64,000 bases of DNA from Silvania confinis (GCF_025564085.1 NZ_JAMGZJ010000073.1:1-64000); one strand, 5' to 3'. Numbered from the stretch's first letter, positions 28,932 to 37,492 are shown. Numbers and translations: made by a program. The notes: generated by a model from the sequence alone, not told the origin.

Positions 28932-29348
28932 ATGAAGACGCTCGTCGCAGTAACGATCCTGAGCATGGCGCTGGCTGGCTGTGTCAATCCGGGGAAAGCC
29001 TCTGTACAAGAAGAACAACTTCAAAAGCATCGTTTTGTTCTGGAGAATATAAACGGTAAAGCCGTCACGTCAGGGACGACGCCTGCGCCCGAGATTGCCT
29101 TCGGGGAAGACATGGCGGTCTCAGGCGTAATGTGTAATCGCTTTAGCGGACAGGCTAAGCTGTCTGATGGCGAACTGAAGGTGAAAGCGCTCGCCATGAC
29201 GCGCAAACTCTGCGCCGAGCCGCAGCTGAATGAACTCGATCATGCCATTGGCACCATGCTACGTAACGGTACGCAGGTCGATTTGACCGAGGATCAGCTT
29301 ACGCTGGCCACCGCCGATACCACGATGGTGTTTAAACGCGCAGAGTGA
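28932..29348 (+). CDS. hslJ: HslJ, heat-inducible outer-membrane lipoprotein
   Basis: The 138-residue lipoprotein precursor (E. coli 140) has the lipobox LAGC at residues 16-19 and one META domain. The start MKTLVAV at 28932 gives a proper lipoprotein signal and is preceded by GAGAAGAAAC; a frame starting 23 codons earlier lacks one. HslJ contributes to novobiocin resistance and is heat-inducible in E. coli. Conserved features include VSGVMCNRFSG and a cysteine in RKLCAEPQLNELD. It converges tail to tail with ydbJ, no bases between. Confidence 0.93.
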   Translation: MKTLVAVTILSMALAGCVNPGKASVQEEQLQKHRFVLENINGKAVTSGTTPAPEIAFGEDMAVSGVMCNRFSGQAKLSDGELKVKALAMTRKLCAEPQLNELDHAIGTMLRNGTQVDLTEDQLTLATADTTMVFKRAE

Positions 29349-29615
29349 TCAGTAATTTCCGCAAGATCCAACGGCAAGCGACTGTTCACTGCAACGTTTG
29401 CCGTTTGGCAGCGCACACATGCCGATGGCCGAGCCATCCAGTTGACGCGCAACGGACATTGCGCCGCCAATCATGGCGCAGTTAGCCTGCCCGGAATTGG
29501 ACATCGCCGCTCTCATTCCCGGCGCGACGTGCGCGGCGGTGGCCTGCTGAACGGGTTCATTGCTACAGGCCGACAGTAACAACGCGGCACACCCAACCCA
29601 AAATCCTGCGCGCAT
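29349..29615 (-). CDS. ydbJ: YdbJ, small DUF333 lipoprotein
   Basis: With the start at 29615 the product has 88 residues, the E. coli YdbJ length. The ATG follows TTTGGGGAAAAAT; the ATG eight codons upstream would spoil the signal peptide. The lipobox is LSAC at residues 13-16. The mature part is a DUF333 domain with ANCAMIGGAMSVARQLDG and four cysteines that could form disulfides in the periplasm. The function is unknown. Confidence 0.9.
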   Translation of the reverse strand: MRAGFWVGCAALLLSACSNEPVQQATAAHVAPGMRAAMSNSGQANCAMIGGAMSVARQLDGSAIGMCALPNGKRCSEQSLAVGSCGNY

Positions 29616-29881
29616 ATTTTTCCCCAAAGTGAATTGCAAAACCTATGCATAATAGGCATCCCGCCCCTTTCCGTCGAGAGCGACGCTGCGTTTTTCTGCG
29701 CTGTCAAAACAAATAGCGCCTGATTTCAGGCAAAAGTTTGATCAAACCCGTGATGGCGGGAATGCACAGGACACAAAAGCGAAAATCGAAAAAGCCGGCC
29801 TTTGCTAAAATGAAAGCATAACTACAGGATCCGTCGTTGTGTCACGGGTCCCTTTTTCTTTGCGCAATGTAAGGGTGTCAT

Positions 29882-32800
29882 ATGCAAACTATTGACGGGA
29901 ATGGCGCAGTCGCGTCCGTCGCGTTCCGCGCCAGTGAAGTCATCGCCATCTACCCCATTACTCCGAGTTCTGCCATGGCGGAACAGGCTGACGCCTGGGC
30001 GGGCAATGGGCTGAAAAACGTCTGGGGCGATGTCCCACGCGTCGTCGAGATGCAGTCCGAGGCCGGGGCGATTGCCACCGTCCACGGGGCGCTGCAAACC
30101 GGGGCGCTGTCGACATCGTTTACCTCTTCCCAGGGGCTGCTGCTGATGATCCCGACGCTGTATAAGCTGGCGGGTCAGCTCACGCCTTTTGTGTTGCACG
30201 TTGCGGCTCGTACCATTGCCACCCACGCCCTGTCGATTTTTGGCGATCACTCCGACGTCATGGCCATACGCCAGACCGGCTGCGCGATGCTCTGCGCCAG
30301 CAGCGTGCAGGAGGCGCAGGATTTTGCGCTGATCTCGCATATCGCCACCCTGAATAGCCGCGTGCCGTTCATCCATTTCTTCGACGGTTTTCGCACCTCC
30401 CACGAAATTAACAAAATCGTGCCGGTCTCAGACAGCACGATTATGAAGCTGCTTCCGCAGGCCCAGATTGACGCCCACCGCGCCCGCGCGCTGAACCCGG
30501 AACACCCGGTGATCCGCGGCACCTCGGCCAACCCGGATACCTATTTCCAGTCCCGCGAGGCCACTAACCCGTGGTACAACGCGGTGTATGACCACGTCGA
30601 GCAGGCCATGGCCGACTTTGCCAGCGAAACCGGGCGTGACTATAAGCCGTTCGAGTTTTATGGCCACCCGCAGGCCGAGCGCGTGATTGTGATCATGGGC
30701 TCCGCCATCGGCACCTGCGAAGAAGTGGTCGACGAGCTGCTGAGCCAGGGTGAAAAGGTCGGCGTACTGAAAGTGCGTCTGTACCGCCCGTTCTCTGCCC
30801 GCCATCTGCTGTCGGTGTTGCCGGAAAGCGCGCGCAGCGTCGCGGTGCTGGATCGCACCAAAGAGCCCGGCGCACATGCCGAGCCGCTGTATCTGGACGT
30901 GATGACCGCCCTGGCAGAAGCCTTTAACAGCGGTGAGCGCGAGACGCTGCCGCGGGTGATTGGCGGGCGCTACGGCCTGTCGTCGAAAGAGTTCGGCCCG
31001 GACTGCGTGCTGGCGATCTTCAACGAGCTGAGCGCGGCGAAGCCGAAGCCGCGCTTTACCGTCGGTATTTATGATGATGTGACCAATCTCTCCCTGTCGT
31101 TACCGGAAAATACCCTGCCGTCGAGCGCGAAGCTCGAAGCGCTGTTCTACGGTCTGGGCAGCGACGGCAGCGTGTCGGCCACCAAAAACAACATCAAGAT
31201 TATCGGTAACTCCACGCCGTGGTATGCGCAGGGGTATTTCGTCTATGACTCGAAAAAAGCCGGCGGCCTGACCGTGTCTCACCTGCGCGTCAGTGAACAG
31301 CCGATCCGCTCGGCGTACCTGATTTCGCAGGCCGATTTCGTGGGCTGTCACCAGCTGCAGTTTATCGACAAATACCAGATGGCCGAGCGCCTGAAACCGG
31401 GCGGCATTTTCCTGCTGAACACCCCGTACAGCGCCGACGAAGTGTGGGCCCGACTGCCGCAGGAAGTGCAGGCGGTACTGAATCAGAAAAAAGCGAAGCT
31501 GTTTGTGGTTAACGCGGCAAAAATCGCCCGCGAATGCGGCCTGGCGGCGCGTATTAACACCGTTATGCAGATGGCGTTTTTCCATCTGACGAAGATCCTG
31601 CCGGGCGACAGCGCCCTGATAGAGCTGCAGGGCGCGATCGCCAAGAGCTACAGCAGCAAAGGCCAGGAGCTGGTGGAACGTAACTGGCAGGCGCTGGCGC
31701 TGGCGCGCGAATCGCTGGCCGAAGTCCCGCTGCAGCCGGTGAATGCCCACAGCCCGAACCGTCCGCCGGTGGTCTCCGACGCGGCGCCTGATTTTGTCAA
31801 AACCGTGACTGCCGCCATGCTGGCCGGACTGGGCGACGCCCTGCCCGTCTCCGCGCTGCCGCCGGACGGCACCTGGCCGATGGGCACCACCCGCTGGGAA
31901 AAACGCAACATCGCCGAAGCGATCCCGATCTGGAAAGAGGAGCTGTGCACCCAGTGTAACCACTGCGTGGCCGCCTGCCCGCATTCGGCCATTCGCGCCA
32001 AAGTGGTTTCCCCGGAGGCAATGGACAGCGCCCCGGCCAGCCTGCACTCGCTGGATGTGAAATCCCGCGATATGCGCGGACAGAAATATGTCCTGCAGGT
32101 CGCGCCGGAAGATTGCACCGGCTGTAACCTGTGCGTGGAAGTGTGCCCGGCGAAAGATCGCCAGAACCCGGAAATCAAGGCCATCAATATGATGTCGCGC
32201 CTTGAACATGTGGAAGAAGAGAAAGTGAATTACGACTTCTTCCTCGACCTGCCGGAAATCGATCGCAACGCCCTTGAGCGCATCGACATCCGTACCTCGC
32301 AGCTGATCACCCCACTGTTTGAATACTCTGGTGCCTGTTCCGGCTGCGGTGAAACGCCATACATCAAGCTGCTGACCCAGCTGTACGGCGACCGGATGTT
32401 GATCGCCAACGCTACCGGCTGTTCGTCAATTTATGGCGGTAACCTGCCGTCGACGCCGTATACCACCGACGCCAACGGTCGCGGTCCGGCGTGGGCGAAC
32501 TCCCTGTTCGAGGATAACGCCGAATTCGGTCTGGGCTTCCGCCTGACGGTCGATCAGCACCGCGTGCGCGTCATGCGCCTGCTGGAACAGTTTGCCGATA
32601 CGATCCCAGCCGCGTTAAACGAGGCCCTGCACAGCGAGGCTACGCCGGACGTGCGTCGCCAGCAGGTGGCAGAGCTGCGGCAGGTGCTGGCGGGCGTAGA
32701 GGGGGCACAGCAGCTATTAACCGATGCCGATGCGCTGGTCGAGAAGTCGATCTGGCTGATTGGCGGTGACGGCTGGGCCTATGACATCGGCTTTGGCGGT

Positions 32801-33406
32801 CTGGATCATGTCCTCAGCCTGACCGAGAACGTGAACATTCTGGTGCTGGATACCCAGTGCTATTCCAATACCGGCGGCCAGGCATCGAAGGCCACGCCGC
32901 TCGGCGCGGTCACCAAGTTTGGTGAGCACGGTAAACGCAAATCGCGCAAAGACCTCGGCGTCAGCATGATGATGTACGGTCACGTGTATGTGGCGCAGAT
33001 TTCGCTGGGGGCGCAGCTGAACCAGACGGTGAAAGCTATCCAGGAGGCGGAATCCTATCCGGGTCCGTCGCTGATTATCGCTTACAGCCCTTGCGAAGAG
33101 CACGGTTACGATCTGGCGCTCAGTCACGATCAGATGCGTCAGTTGACGGCAACCGGCTTCTGGCCGCTGTATCGCTTTGACCCGCGTCGTGCTGATGAAG
33201 GCAAACTGCCGCTGGCGCTGGACTCCCGGCCGCCGTCCGATGCGCTGGCTGAAACGCTGATGCAGGAGCAACGCTTCCGTCGTCTTAACGCCCAGCAGCC
33301 AGAGGTGGCGGAACAGTTGTGGAAGGACGCCGCAGCCGATCTGCAAAAGCGCTATGACTTCCTCGCGCAAATGGCTGGTAAAGCCGAAAAAACAGCCAGC
33401 GAATAA
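29882..33406 (+). CDS. ydbK: Pyruvate:ferredoxin/flavodoxin oxidoreductase YdbK
   Basis: The 1174-residue single-chain enzyme has exactly the E. coli YdbK length (NifJ type). Domains in order are the N-terminal pyruvate domain (IYPITPSSAMAEQADAW), a gamma/CoA domain, a two [4Fe-4S] ferredoxin domain (CTQCNHCVAACP, CTGCNLCVEVCP), and the thiamine-diphosphate domain with CSGCGETPY near residue 820 and GDGWAYDIGFGGLDHV. It oxidises pyruvate and CoA to acetyl-CoA and CO2, reducing flavodoxin or ferredoxin. In E. coli it is associated with oxidative stress tolerance and with electron supply to radical enzymes. Confidence 0.97.
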   Translation: MQTIDGNGAVASVAFRASEVIAIYPITPSSAMAEQADAWAGNGLKNVWGDVPRVVEMQSEAGAIATVHGALQTGALSTSFTSSQGLLLMIPTLYKLAGQLTPFVLHVAARTIATHALSIFGDHSDVMAIRQTGCAMLCASSVQEAQDFALISHIATLNSRVPFIHFFDGFRTSHEINKIVPVSDSTIMKLLPQAQIDAHRARALNPEHPVIRGTSANPDTYFQSREATNPWYNAVYDHVEQAMADFASETGRDYKPFEFYGHPQAERVIVIMGSAIGTCEEVVDELLSQGEKVGVLKVRLYRPFSARHLLSVLPESARSVAVLDRTKEPGAHAEPLYLDVMTALAEAFNSGERETLPRVIGGRYGLSSKEFGPDCVLAIFNELSAAKPKPRFTVGIYDDVTNLSLSLPENTLPSSAKLEALFYGLGSDGSVSATKNNIKIIGNSTPWYAQGYFVYDSKKAGGLTVSHLRVSEQPIRSAYLISQADFVGCHQLQFIDKYQMAERLKPGGIFLLNTPYSADEVWARLPQEVQAVLNQKKAKLFVVNAAKIARECGLAARINTVMQMAFFHLTKILPGDSALIELQGAIAKSYSSKGQELVERNWQALALARESLAEVPLQPVNAHSPNRPPVVSDAAPDFVKTVTAAMLAGLGDALPVSALPPDGTWPMGTTRWEKRNIAEAIPIWKEELCTQCNHCVAACPHSAIRAKVVSPEAMDSAPASLHSLDVKSRDMRGQKYVLQVAPEDCTGCNLCVEVCPAKDRQNPEIKAINMMSRLEHVEEEKVNYDFFLDLPEIDRNALERIDIRTSQLITPLFEYSGACSGCGETPYIKLLTQLYGDRMLIANATGCSSIYGGNLPSTPYTTDANGRGPAWANSLFEDNAEFGLGFRLTVDQHRVRVMRLLEQFADTIPAALNEALHSEATPDVRRQQVAELRQVLAGVEGAQQLLTDADALVEKSIWLIGGDGWAYDIGFGGLDHVLSLTENVNILVLDTQCYSNTGGQASKATPLGAVTKFGEHGKRKSRKDLGVSMMMYGHVYVAQISLGAQLNQTVKAIQEAESYPGPSLIIAYSPCEEHGYDLALSHDQMRQLTATGFWPLYRFDPRRADEGKLPLALDSRPPSDALAETLMQEQRFRRLNAQQPEVAEQLWKDAAADLQKRYDFLAQMAGKAEKTASE

Positions 33407-33414
33407 CCGCCTCC

Positions 33415-33436
33415 GCCCGGCATAGCATTGCCGGGC
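33415..33436 (+). terminator. Hairpin after ydbK
   Basis: GCCCGGCA (33415-33422) pairs with TGCCGGGC (33429-33436) around a 6-base loop, 8 bases after the ydbK stop. There is no T tract, so it may be a REP-like 3'-end stabiliser rather than a terminator. Confidence 0.45.
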
Positions 33437-33450
33437 ATGACTCTCTGTAT

Positions 33451-33563
33451 AAAAAAAGCCCAACGCAATAACGTTGGGCTGTTCCTAAAACAAATAAATA
33501 ACAGCTTAATTTCTTAAAATGTATTTATTCTATAAATGGATAAGACTTCTTCAGGCATATAAC
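33451..33563 (-). ncRNA. micC: MicC small RNA (Hfq-dependent porin repressor)
   Basis: Between ydbK and ompN, on the strand opposite both, the minus strand reads GTTATATGCCT from 33563, the same 11 bases that begin E. coli MicC as I recall it. A 9-bp terminator stem (33457-33465 with 33472-33480) and a run of seven U (33457-33451) close it after 113 nt; E. coli MicC is 109 nt at the same locus. Seven bases upstream of the proposed start is a -10-like TAAACT. The 5' end is the part that pairs with ompC and ompD mRNAs. The middle has diverged. Confidence 0.8.
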
Positions 33564-33812
33564 AGGCCAGAGTTTACTGCGTTAGTCCATCTAAGAGTAA
33601 TTTTTATTTTATATAAAACATCTTGATTCATTCATCCAAATTATGACCATTTCACCCGCATTAATTCCTTTAGAATTTACTTAATTGGTAACAATTATAT
33701 TTTATAAGGAGTGGTAGGGAGTGATTTAGCATGTGACATCTTTCCAGCGCAGAAAGTTCAATGGAAAGTTTTAAAGTAATTAACTATAAAAACAGCATAA
33801 GGAATAGTCACA
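33564..33812. promoter_or_regulatory. A+T-rich control region shared by micC and ompN
   Basis: This 249-bp gap must hold the divergent promoters of micC (leftward) and ompN (rightward). It is rich in A and T with several TATAAA-like runs near 33691-33710, and a Shine-Dalgarno AAGGAATAG lies just before the ompN ATG. No coding frame is seen. OmpR or other operators could not be identified with confidence. Confidence 0.4.
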
Positions 33813-34922
33813 ATGCAAAGAAAAGTACTGGCTCTGTTGATCCCTACCCTGCTGATGGCGGGCGCCGCACACGCAGCTGAAATTTATAATAAAGACGGCA
33901 ACAAATTAGACCTGTACGGTAAAGTCGATGGTCTGCACTATTTCTCTGACGATAGCAGCGCTGATGGCGATCAGACTTATGTGCGTCTGGGCTTTAAGGG
34001 TGAAACCCAGATTAACGATATGCTGACTGGCTACGGTCAGTGGGAATATAACGTCCAGGCCAACAACACCGAAGGTTCCGGGAATCAGTCATGGACGCGT
34101 CTGGCGTTTGCCGGTCTGAAATTCGACCAGTACGGTTCATTCGATTACGGCCGTAATTACGGCGTGCTGTATGACGTTGAAGGCTGGACCGATATGCTGC
34201 CTGAGTTCGGCGGCGACACCTACTCCAAAGCGGATAACTTCATGACCGGCCGTGCGAACGGCGTGGCAACCTACCGTAACGCAGACTTCTACGGTCTGGT
34301 CGACGGCCTGAACTTTGCGCTGCAGTACCAGGGCAATAACGAAAGCGAAGGTAACGGTAACGAAGGCACCAACAACGGCCGTGGCACACGCAATCAGAAC
34401 GGTGACGGTTTCGGTATCTCCTCGACCTATGATTTCGGCATGGGCTTTAGCGCAGGTGCGGCTTATACCTCTTCTGACCGTACCAACCAGCAGGTTACTC
34501 GCACCACTGCAGGCGGCGATAAAGCCGACGCCTGGACTACCGGTCTGAAATACGACGCCAATGATATCTACCTGGCGGCCATGTATTCTGAAACCCGTAA
34601 CATGACCCCGTACGGAAATAACGAAAGTGCGGTGGCGAATAAGACGCAGAACGTCGAAGTAACGGCACAATACCAGTTTGATTCTGGTCTGCGTCCGGTG
34701 GTTTCTTACCTGCAGTCGAAAGGTAAAGACCTTGGCAACGGCCAGGGCGATCAGGATCTGGTTAAATATGCTGAAGTGGGCATGGCTTACTACTTCAATA
34801 AAAATATGTCCACCTACGTTGATTATAAAATTAACCTGCTGGACGAAGACGAACAGTTCTACAAAGATAATGGCATCAGCACCGATGACATTGTCGCCCT
34901 CGGTCTGGTTTACCAGTTCTGA
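33813..34922 (+). CDS. ompN: Outer-membrane porin OmpN
   Basis: The 369-residue trimeric general porin has a 21-residue signal peptide ending AAHA and mature start [24 protein letters not shown]. The constriction-loop L3 motif [18 protein letters not shown] and the C-terminal phenylalanine GLVYQF required for BAM recognition are present. Sequence and its place beside ydbK identify it as OmpN (OmpK37 in Klebsiella) rather than OmpC or OmpF. Compared with E. coli OmpN (377) the exposed loops are shorter. Such porins are normally quiescent and can alter beta-lactam entry when expressed. Confidence 0.93.
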   Translation: MQRKVLALLIPTLLMAGAAHAAEIYNKDGNKLDLYGKVDGLHYFSDDSSADGDQTYVRLGFKGETQINDMLTGYGQWEYNVQANNTEGSGNQSWTRLAFAGLKFDQYGSFDYGRNYGVLYDVEGWTDMLPEFGGDTYSKADNFMTGRANGVATYRNADFYGLVDGLNFALQYQGNNESEGNGNEGTNNGRGTRNQNGDGFGISSTYDFGMGFSAGAAYTSSDRTNQQVTRTTAGGDKADAWTTGLKYDANDIYLAAMYSETRNMTPYGNNESAVANKTQNVEVTAQYQFDSGLRPVVSYLQSKGKDLGNGQGDQDLVKYAEVGMAYYFNKNMSTYVDYKINLLDEDEQFYKDNGISTDDIVALGLVYQF

Positions 34923-34930
34923 TGATATTG

Positions 34931-34950
34931 GCCCGCGTTTCGACGCGGGC
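34931..34950 (+). terminator. Terminator hairpin of ompN
   Basis: The stem GCCCGCG (34931-34937) with CGCGGGC (34944-34950) has a 6-base loop and starts 8 bases after the ompN stop. It is followed by a weak T-rich stretch (TTACTCTTAA). Confidence 0.75.
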
Positions 34951-35122
34951 TTACTCTTAATATTCTTAAAACAGTTTTCTGATCATTTAATTCAGTTGCT
35001 GAATTTTTGTTCATATCCTTTCGATCTGACCTGCCATCTTTTTCACACTTTTTGTTGCGCCAGCCTGGCCATTTGATAGAAGATAAATCTCATGTCTGCA
35101 TTGCTGTAAAGGACCCGCTATT

Positions 35123-35335
35123 GTGAACCACCACGCCGTTAAATCTTCCCGTATCGCCTCTATTGCTTACGATAAATGTAGCGAGACGCTAGAAGTTCGC
35201 TTTCGCGATCGCAGCGCCTGGCAATATCAGAGTGTCCCGGTACGGATTTTTAACGATTTTTTGAACGTGGTCTCGAAAGGTCGCTTCTATGACGGCGTGG
35301 TGAAAGGTAAATTTAAAGAAACCAAAATTGCCTGA
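35123..35335 (+). CDS. Small KTSC-domain protein
   Basis: This is a 70-residue protein made of a single KTSC domain, the fold found C-terminal in some lysyl-tRNA synthetases. Typical features are SSRIASIAYD, LEVRFRDRSAWQYQSVP and the terminal FLNVVSKGRFYDGVVKGKF. Translation appears to start at GTG 35123 behind AAGGACC. No enzymatic residues are visible; related proteins are thought to bind nucleic acid, but the function is unknown. It is not present at this place in E. coli K-12. Confidence 0.8.
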   Translation: MNHHAVKSSRIASIAYDKCSETLEVRFRDRSAWQYQSVPVRIFNDFLNVVSKGRFYDGVVKGKFKETKIA

Positions 35336-35357
35336 TTCGCGCCTTAGGATTTCTACC

Positions 35358-35483
35358 ATGTTTAATCACGTTGCGCTTGCCGCGTTGACCTTACTCACCT
35401 GCCTGTGGTTCGCACTTATTTTTGATGTCGCCAATATTGTCAGCCATCTTGGTGACGTGCTGCTGATTCTGGACGACGACTAA
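35358..35483 (+). CDS. Possible 41-residue membrane microprotein
   Basis: ATG 35358 opens a 41-codon frame starting 22 bases after the KTSC gene stop. The product has one strongly hydrophobic helix (residues about 5-22, VALAALTLLTCLWFALIF) and an acidic tail ending LILDDD. Its 3' end overlaps the end of the opposite-strand gene 35440-35787 by 44 bases. The upstream CTTAGGATTTCTACC contains AGGA at suitable distance. I do not recognise it; a spurious frame remains possible. Confidence 0.45.
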   Translation: MFNHVALAALTLLTCLWFALIFDVANIVSHLGDVLLILDDD

Positions 35484-35787
35484 TCGGCCGCTCTGCCCGG
35501 CGAACGATCAGATAAACCACGATGCAGGCCACCACCGGCACCAGAAAGTCCAGCAGGCTGCCCATATTCCATACCCGGTAATCAAAACCCCCGTACCACG
35601 GCATATTGGCGCGCTTACCCTGGCCAAACAGGGCAATCCAACGATACTCCGCCTGCGTTTGTTCCCGGGCGATAAACCAGATACAGCCCATTGCGCCCCC
35701 CACAATCCATCTTCCGCGGGTGAAGCCTAAAACACACTGCAGTACAACGGCCGCAAGGGCATGCCCCAGCGGCGATAAATCGATCAT
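35440..35787 (-). CDS. Hypothetical small membrane protein
   Basis: The 115-residue protein has hydrophobic segments at about residues 8-22, 27-40 and 77-97, and an aromatic-rich hydrophilic loop (REQTQAEYRW, NMPWYGGFDYRVWNMG) between. The arrangement resembles small phage-holin-like or DUF membrane proteins, but no family is recognised. It starts at ATG 35787 without a strong Shine-Dalgarno. It lies head to tail with the next gene (35830-36336), 42 bases apart on the same strand. Confidence 0.65.
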   Translation of the reverse strand: MIDLSPLGHALAAVVLQCVLGFTRGRWIVGGAMGCIWFIAREQTQAEYRWIALFGQGKRANMPWYGGFDYRVWNMGSLLDFLVPVVACIVVYLIVRRAERPISRRPESAARHQDG

Positions 35788-35829
35788 GTCCTGTCCTTCT
35801 TAACCAAAGCAAAACAGTATCAGCAAAAC

Positions 35830-36336
35830 TTAGTGCTTATCCAACTGTTCAGCGCTCTTTTTAAGGTAAGCCTCCTGAAACATTTTTTCCGAGTAGGTCA
35901 GCGTCATTTCAGTCGAGAGATGCGGGGCATCGAGTTCAATCACATCATTATCATTTTCGTATCTGGCGTATTTATCCCCCACCACAGAGACGTTATGTTT
36001 TTGCACACTGTATTTTTGCGCCAGCATCTGGTGCATTTGATCAAATTTGCTTTTGTCGATATCAATGACCACCGCCGTCACTTTTCCCGCTTTATTGAAG
36101 ATAACCGCGTTATTTTTGATCCCTTCCAGCACCAGTTCGTTCGTCGGGATCGAGTAGATATCCCCCTCGCTCCACTTGCTGCGCCCTTCGTGCTGAGCGG
36201 ACGGCCAGGTTTTTGTGAACTGGTTCAAGGTAGTTTGCCCCAGCGTCAACCCTAGTGCCGTGGTGCTCGCATGCGCTGATGAAAACCCGGCGAGCAAAAC
36301 AAAAACGCCTAACATCAAATGCCATCGCTTATTCAT
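35830..36336 (-). CDS. Hypothetical periplasmic protein
   Basis: The 168-residue protein starts with a clear Sec signal peptide (MNKRWHLMLGVFVLLAG ... SAHA, cleavage near residue 24). The mature part begins STTALGLTLGQTTL and holds alternating beta and helical stretches, with no cysteines and no recognised catalytic motif. The TLGQTTLNQF opening resembles small periplasmic proteins of unknown function common in Enterobacter. It is probably a genuine chromosomal gene that precedes the disturbed ttcA attachment region. Confidence 0.7.
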   Translation of the reverse strand: MNKRWHLMLGVFVLLAGFSSAHASTTALGLTLGQTTLNQFTKTWPSAQHEGRSKWSEGDIYSIPTNELVLEGIKNNAVIFNKAGKVTAVVIDIDKSKFDQMHQMLAQKYSVQKHNVSVVGDKYARYENDNDVIELDAPHLSTEMTLTYSEKMFQEAYLKKSAEQLDKH

Positions 36337-36508
36337 CGTTATCGCCTCAATGTGTCAATGCTGTGTTTTCTCGGCACATTTCGTACCTGCCCCTGTTCAA
36401 GCGTACAGGCGACGTCGGCATTTACACATGAGCCTTTATGGTGATTGCGTGAGGCGGGCACCGTACTAGTGAGTGAGTCGCGCAGGCTATAGATGGAAAA
36501 CGGCCGCC

Positions 36509-36937
36509 TTAGCGACCGTCTGGTTTGTATCTGTTGAGGGCTTCAAACCAATCGTACTTATTTTGGGTGCCAATCTCCTTTTCACCCTCGTCCAACTTTT
36601 GCAGCAACCGGCGTTTGTTGGCGACATCCTGGTTAAAGAACCAGGGCGCCAGCCTTTTGGATAACGATTCATACCGCGTCAACGCAATACCTTCCCCCAC
36701 ATCCGGTTCGTATTGATCAAATTCGTTCTTAATATCCTGAAAATCCTGGTTCATACCACCGCCCTTACTCAGGTGAGAGAAAAATAAGTATGATTTAGCC
36801 GCTTCACATTTGCCATCGCCATCTAACCCGCGCATCTGCTGTAAAACGTGCTGACATTCACCGCCGTAATCCGTACCATACACGCCATACTTTTTCATGT
36901 TGACCTGCAGTCCCCCGGCCTGAACGGTGGGCGGCAT
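36509..36937 (-). CDS. Hypothetical hybrid reading frame
   Basis: The frame has 142 codons, with possible starts at 36937, 36898 and 36835. Bases 36835-36903 are antisense to a recombinase fragment (annotated separately), so roughly the first 34 residues are probably not original protein. From Met35, exactly at that junction, the rest (MRGLDGDGKCEAAKSYLF ... FEALNRYKPDGR) is hydrophilic and charged, with no family recognised. It may be the remains of a gene whose 5' end was replaced by recombination. Confidence 0.35.
   Translation of the reverse strand: MPPTVQAGGLQVNMKKYGVYGTDYGGECQHVLQQMRGLDGDGKCEAAKSYLFFSHLSKGGGMNQDFQDIKNEFDQYEPDVGEGIALTRYESLSKRLAPWFFNQDVANKRRLLQKLDEGEKEIGTQNKYDWFEALNRYKPDGR
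36835..36903 (+). pseudogene. Fragment of a second tyrosine recombinase gene
   Basis: Bases 36835-36903 match 39083-39151 of the nearby recombinase at roughly 85 percent, and in the same orientation. The plus strand codes SAVKRADIHRRNPYHTRHTFSC and then a stop, keeping the H-x-x-R box (HTRHTF). Both sides of the block are unrelated to a recombinase. It lies 72 bases before a duplicate ttcA 5' end, mirroring the arrangement of the longer recombinase and intact ttcA. It is best read as the relic of an earlier, related insertion. Confidence 0.75.
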
Positions 36938-36974
36938 GCACGGCGTTTGCCACGAACGAATTGAGCCATTATTA

Positions 36975-37034
36975 ATGTCGCAAAATCAAGAAGCTACCAA
37001 GAAAGACCAGTACAACCTGAACAAGTCTCGCTAA
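36975..37034 (+). pseudogene. Orphan 5' end of ttcA
   Basis: ATG 36975 begins 19 codons ([19 protein letters not shown]) that repeat the start of TtcA before diverging into a stop at 37032. Codons 3 to 17 correspond to the attachment repeat. This is what remains when an element integrates inside the 5' end of ttcA and supplies a replacement start on its other side. Confidence 0.85.
36981..37024 (+). repeat. Left attachment-site repeat in ttcA
   Basis: An 11-bp block CAAAATCAAGA (36981-36991), three differing bases, then a perfect 30-bp block (36995-37024) are repeated at 39354-39397. The repeats lie within the first codons of ttcA, the integration site of the E. coli Rac prophage. The three differing bases show that one copy has mutated or came from the incoming element. 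Confidence 0.85.
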
Positions 37035-37131
37035 CCCCTTCAAAGCGTTGAAAATGGCGGTGTTTCCTTTATTTTCAAATGGTTAACCTCCAGCATTATC
37101 TACCTCAACCCCCAATAAGCTACATTTTGCA

Positions 37132-37190
37132 TGCCCCATTTCGTGCCCCAAACAGATTCCAGCCGTTGGTTTGCCCCAATATTTGCCCCA
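37132..37190 (+). repeat. Paired TGCCCCA direct repeats, left arm
   Basis: TGCCCCA occurs at 37132-37138, 37144-37150, 37172-37178 and 37184-37190: two pairs, each spaced 12 bases start to start. The pairing, and the presence of another pair beside the right attachment site, fits arm-type binding sites of a tyrosine recombinase. Binding has not been shown. Confidence 0.55.
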
Positions 37191-37380
37191 CGCTTTGCCA
37201 CATACGAGAACTTTGCGCAGCTCCTTCCAGAAACAAACCGCCACCCTTTACCCGGCACACCTCCCTGTGCAAAATCACTACCGATCCGTTGTAAGACTTT
37301 TGGTGCGCACCGCTTCTTACTCCACATTTTATCTAGTGACTTAAGGAATATAGACAGACTAACATAACGAATTTATCAAA

Positions 37381-37404
37381 ATGAAAGTTGTCACATACTT
37401 TCAT
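37381..37404. promoter_or_regulatory. Inverted repeat upstream of the coiled-coil gene
   Basis: ATGAAAGT (37381-37388) and ACTTTCAT (37397-37404) form a perfect 8-bp inverted repeat with an 8-bp spacer. It ends 13 bases before a -35-like TTGACT, a suitable place for an operator controlling the gene at 37493. No regulator for it is encoded in the element. Confidence 0.4.
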
Positions 37405-37492
37405 CAATATGAAACACTTGACTTAACAATCGATTAATGGCTACTTTACCAAATGTGAAATATCTAAAAAAACAAAGGATGACATAGGTTTT

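Larger units (their letters stand above)
37035..37492. other. Left arm of the integrated element, non-coding
   Basis: No gene is seen. The stretch holds four TGCCCCA repeats (37132-37190), then the 14-bp sequence TGCGCACCGCTTCT at 37305-37318, which recurs at 38248-38261. A sharp shift to A+T-rich sequence follows from about 37321. Just before the next gene there is an 8-bp inverted repeat (37381-37404) and a promoter-like TTGACT (37418-37423) with TACTTT (37442-37447), 18 bases apart. Confidence 0.6.

Noticed and set aside
31100..32209. 369-codon open frame antisense to ydbK
   Set aside because: It lies wholly inside the conserved ferredoxin and thiamine region of YdbK, with no family features of its own.
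36975..37034. Functional small gene starting at 36975
   Set aside because: Its 19 codons are the duplicated start of TtcA followed by a stop, so it is a by-product of integration rather than a gene.
37079..37367. Overlapping 71- and 78-codon frames in the left arm of the element
   Set aside because: They run through the TGCCCCA repeats, give proline/cysteine-rich low-complexity products, and lack ribosome-binding sites.
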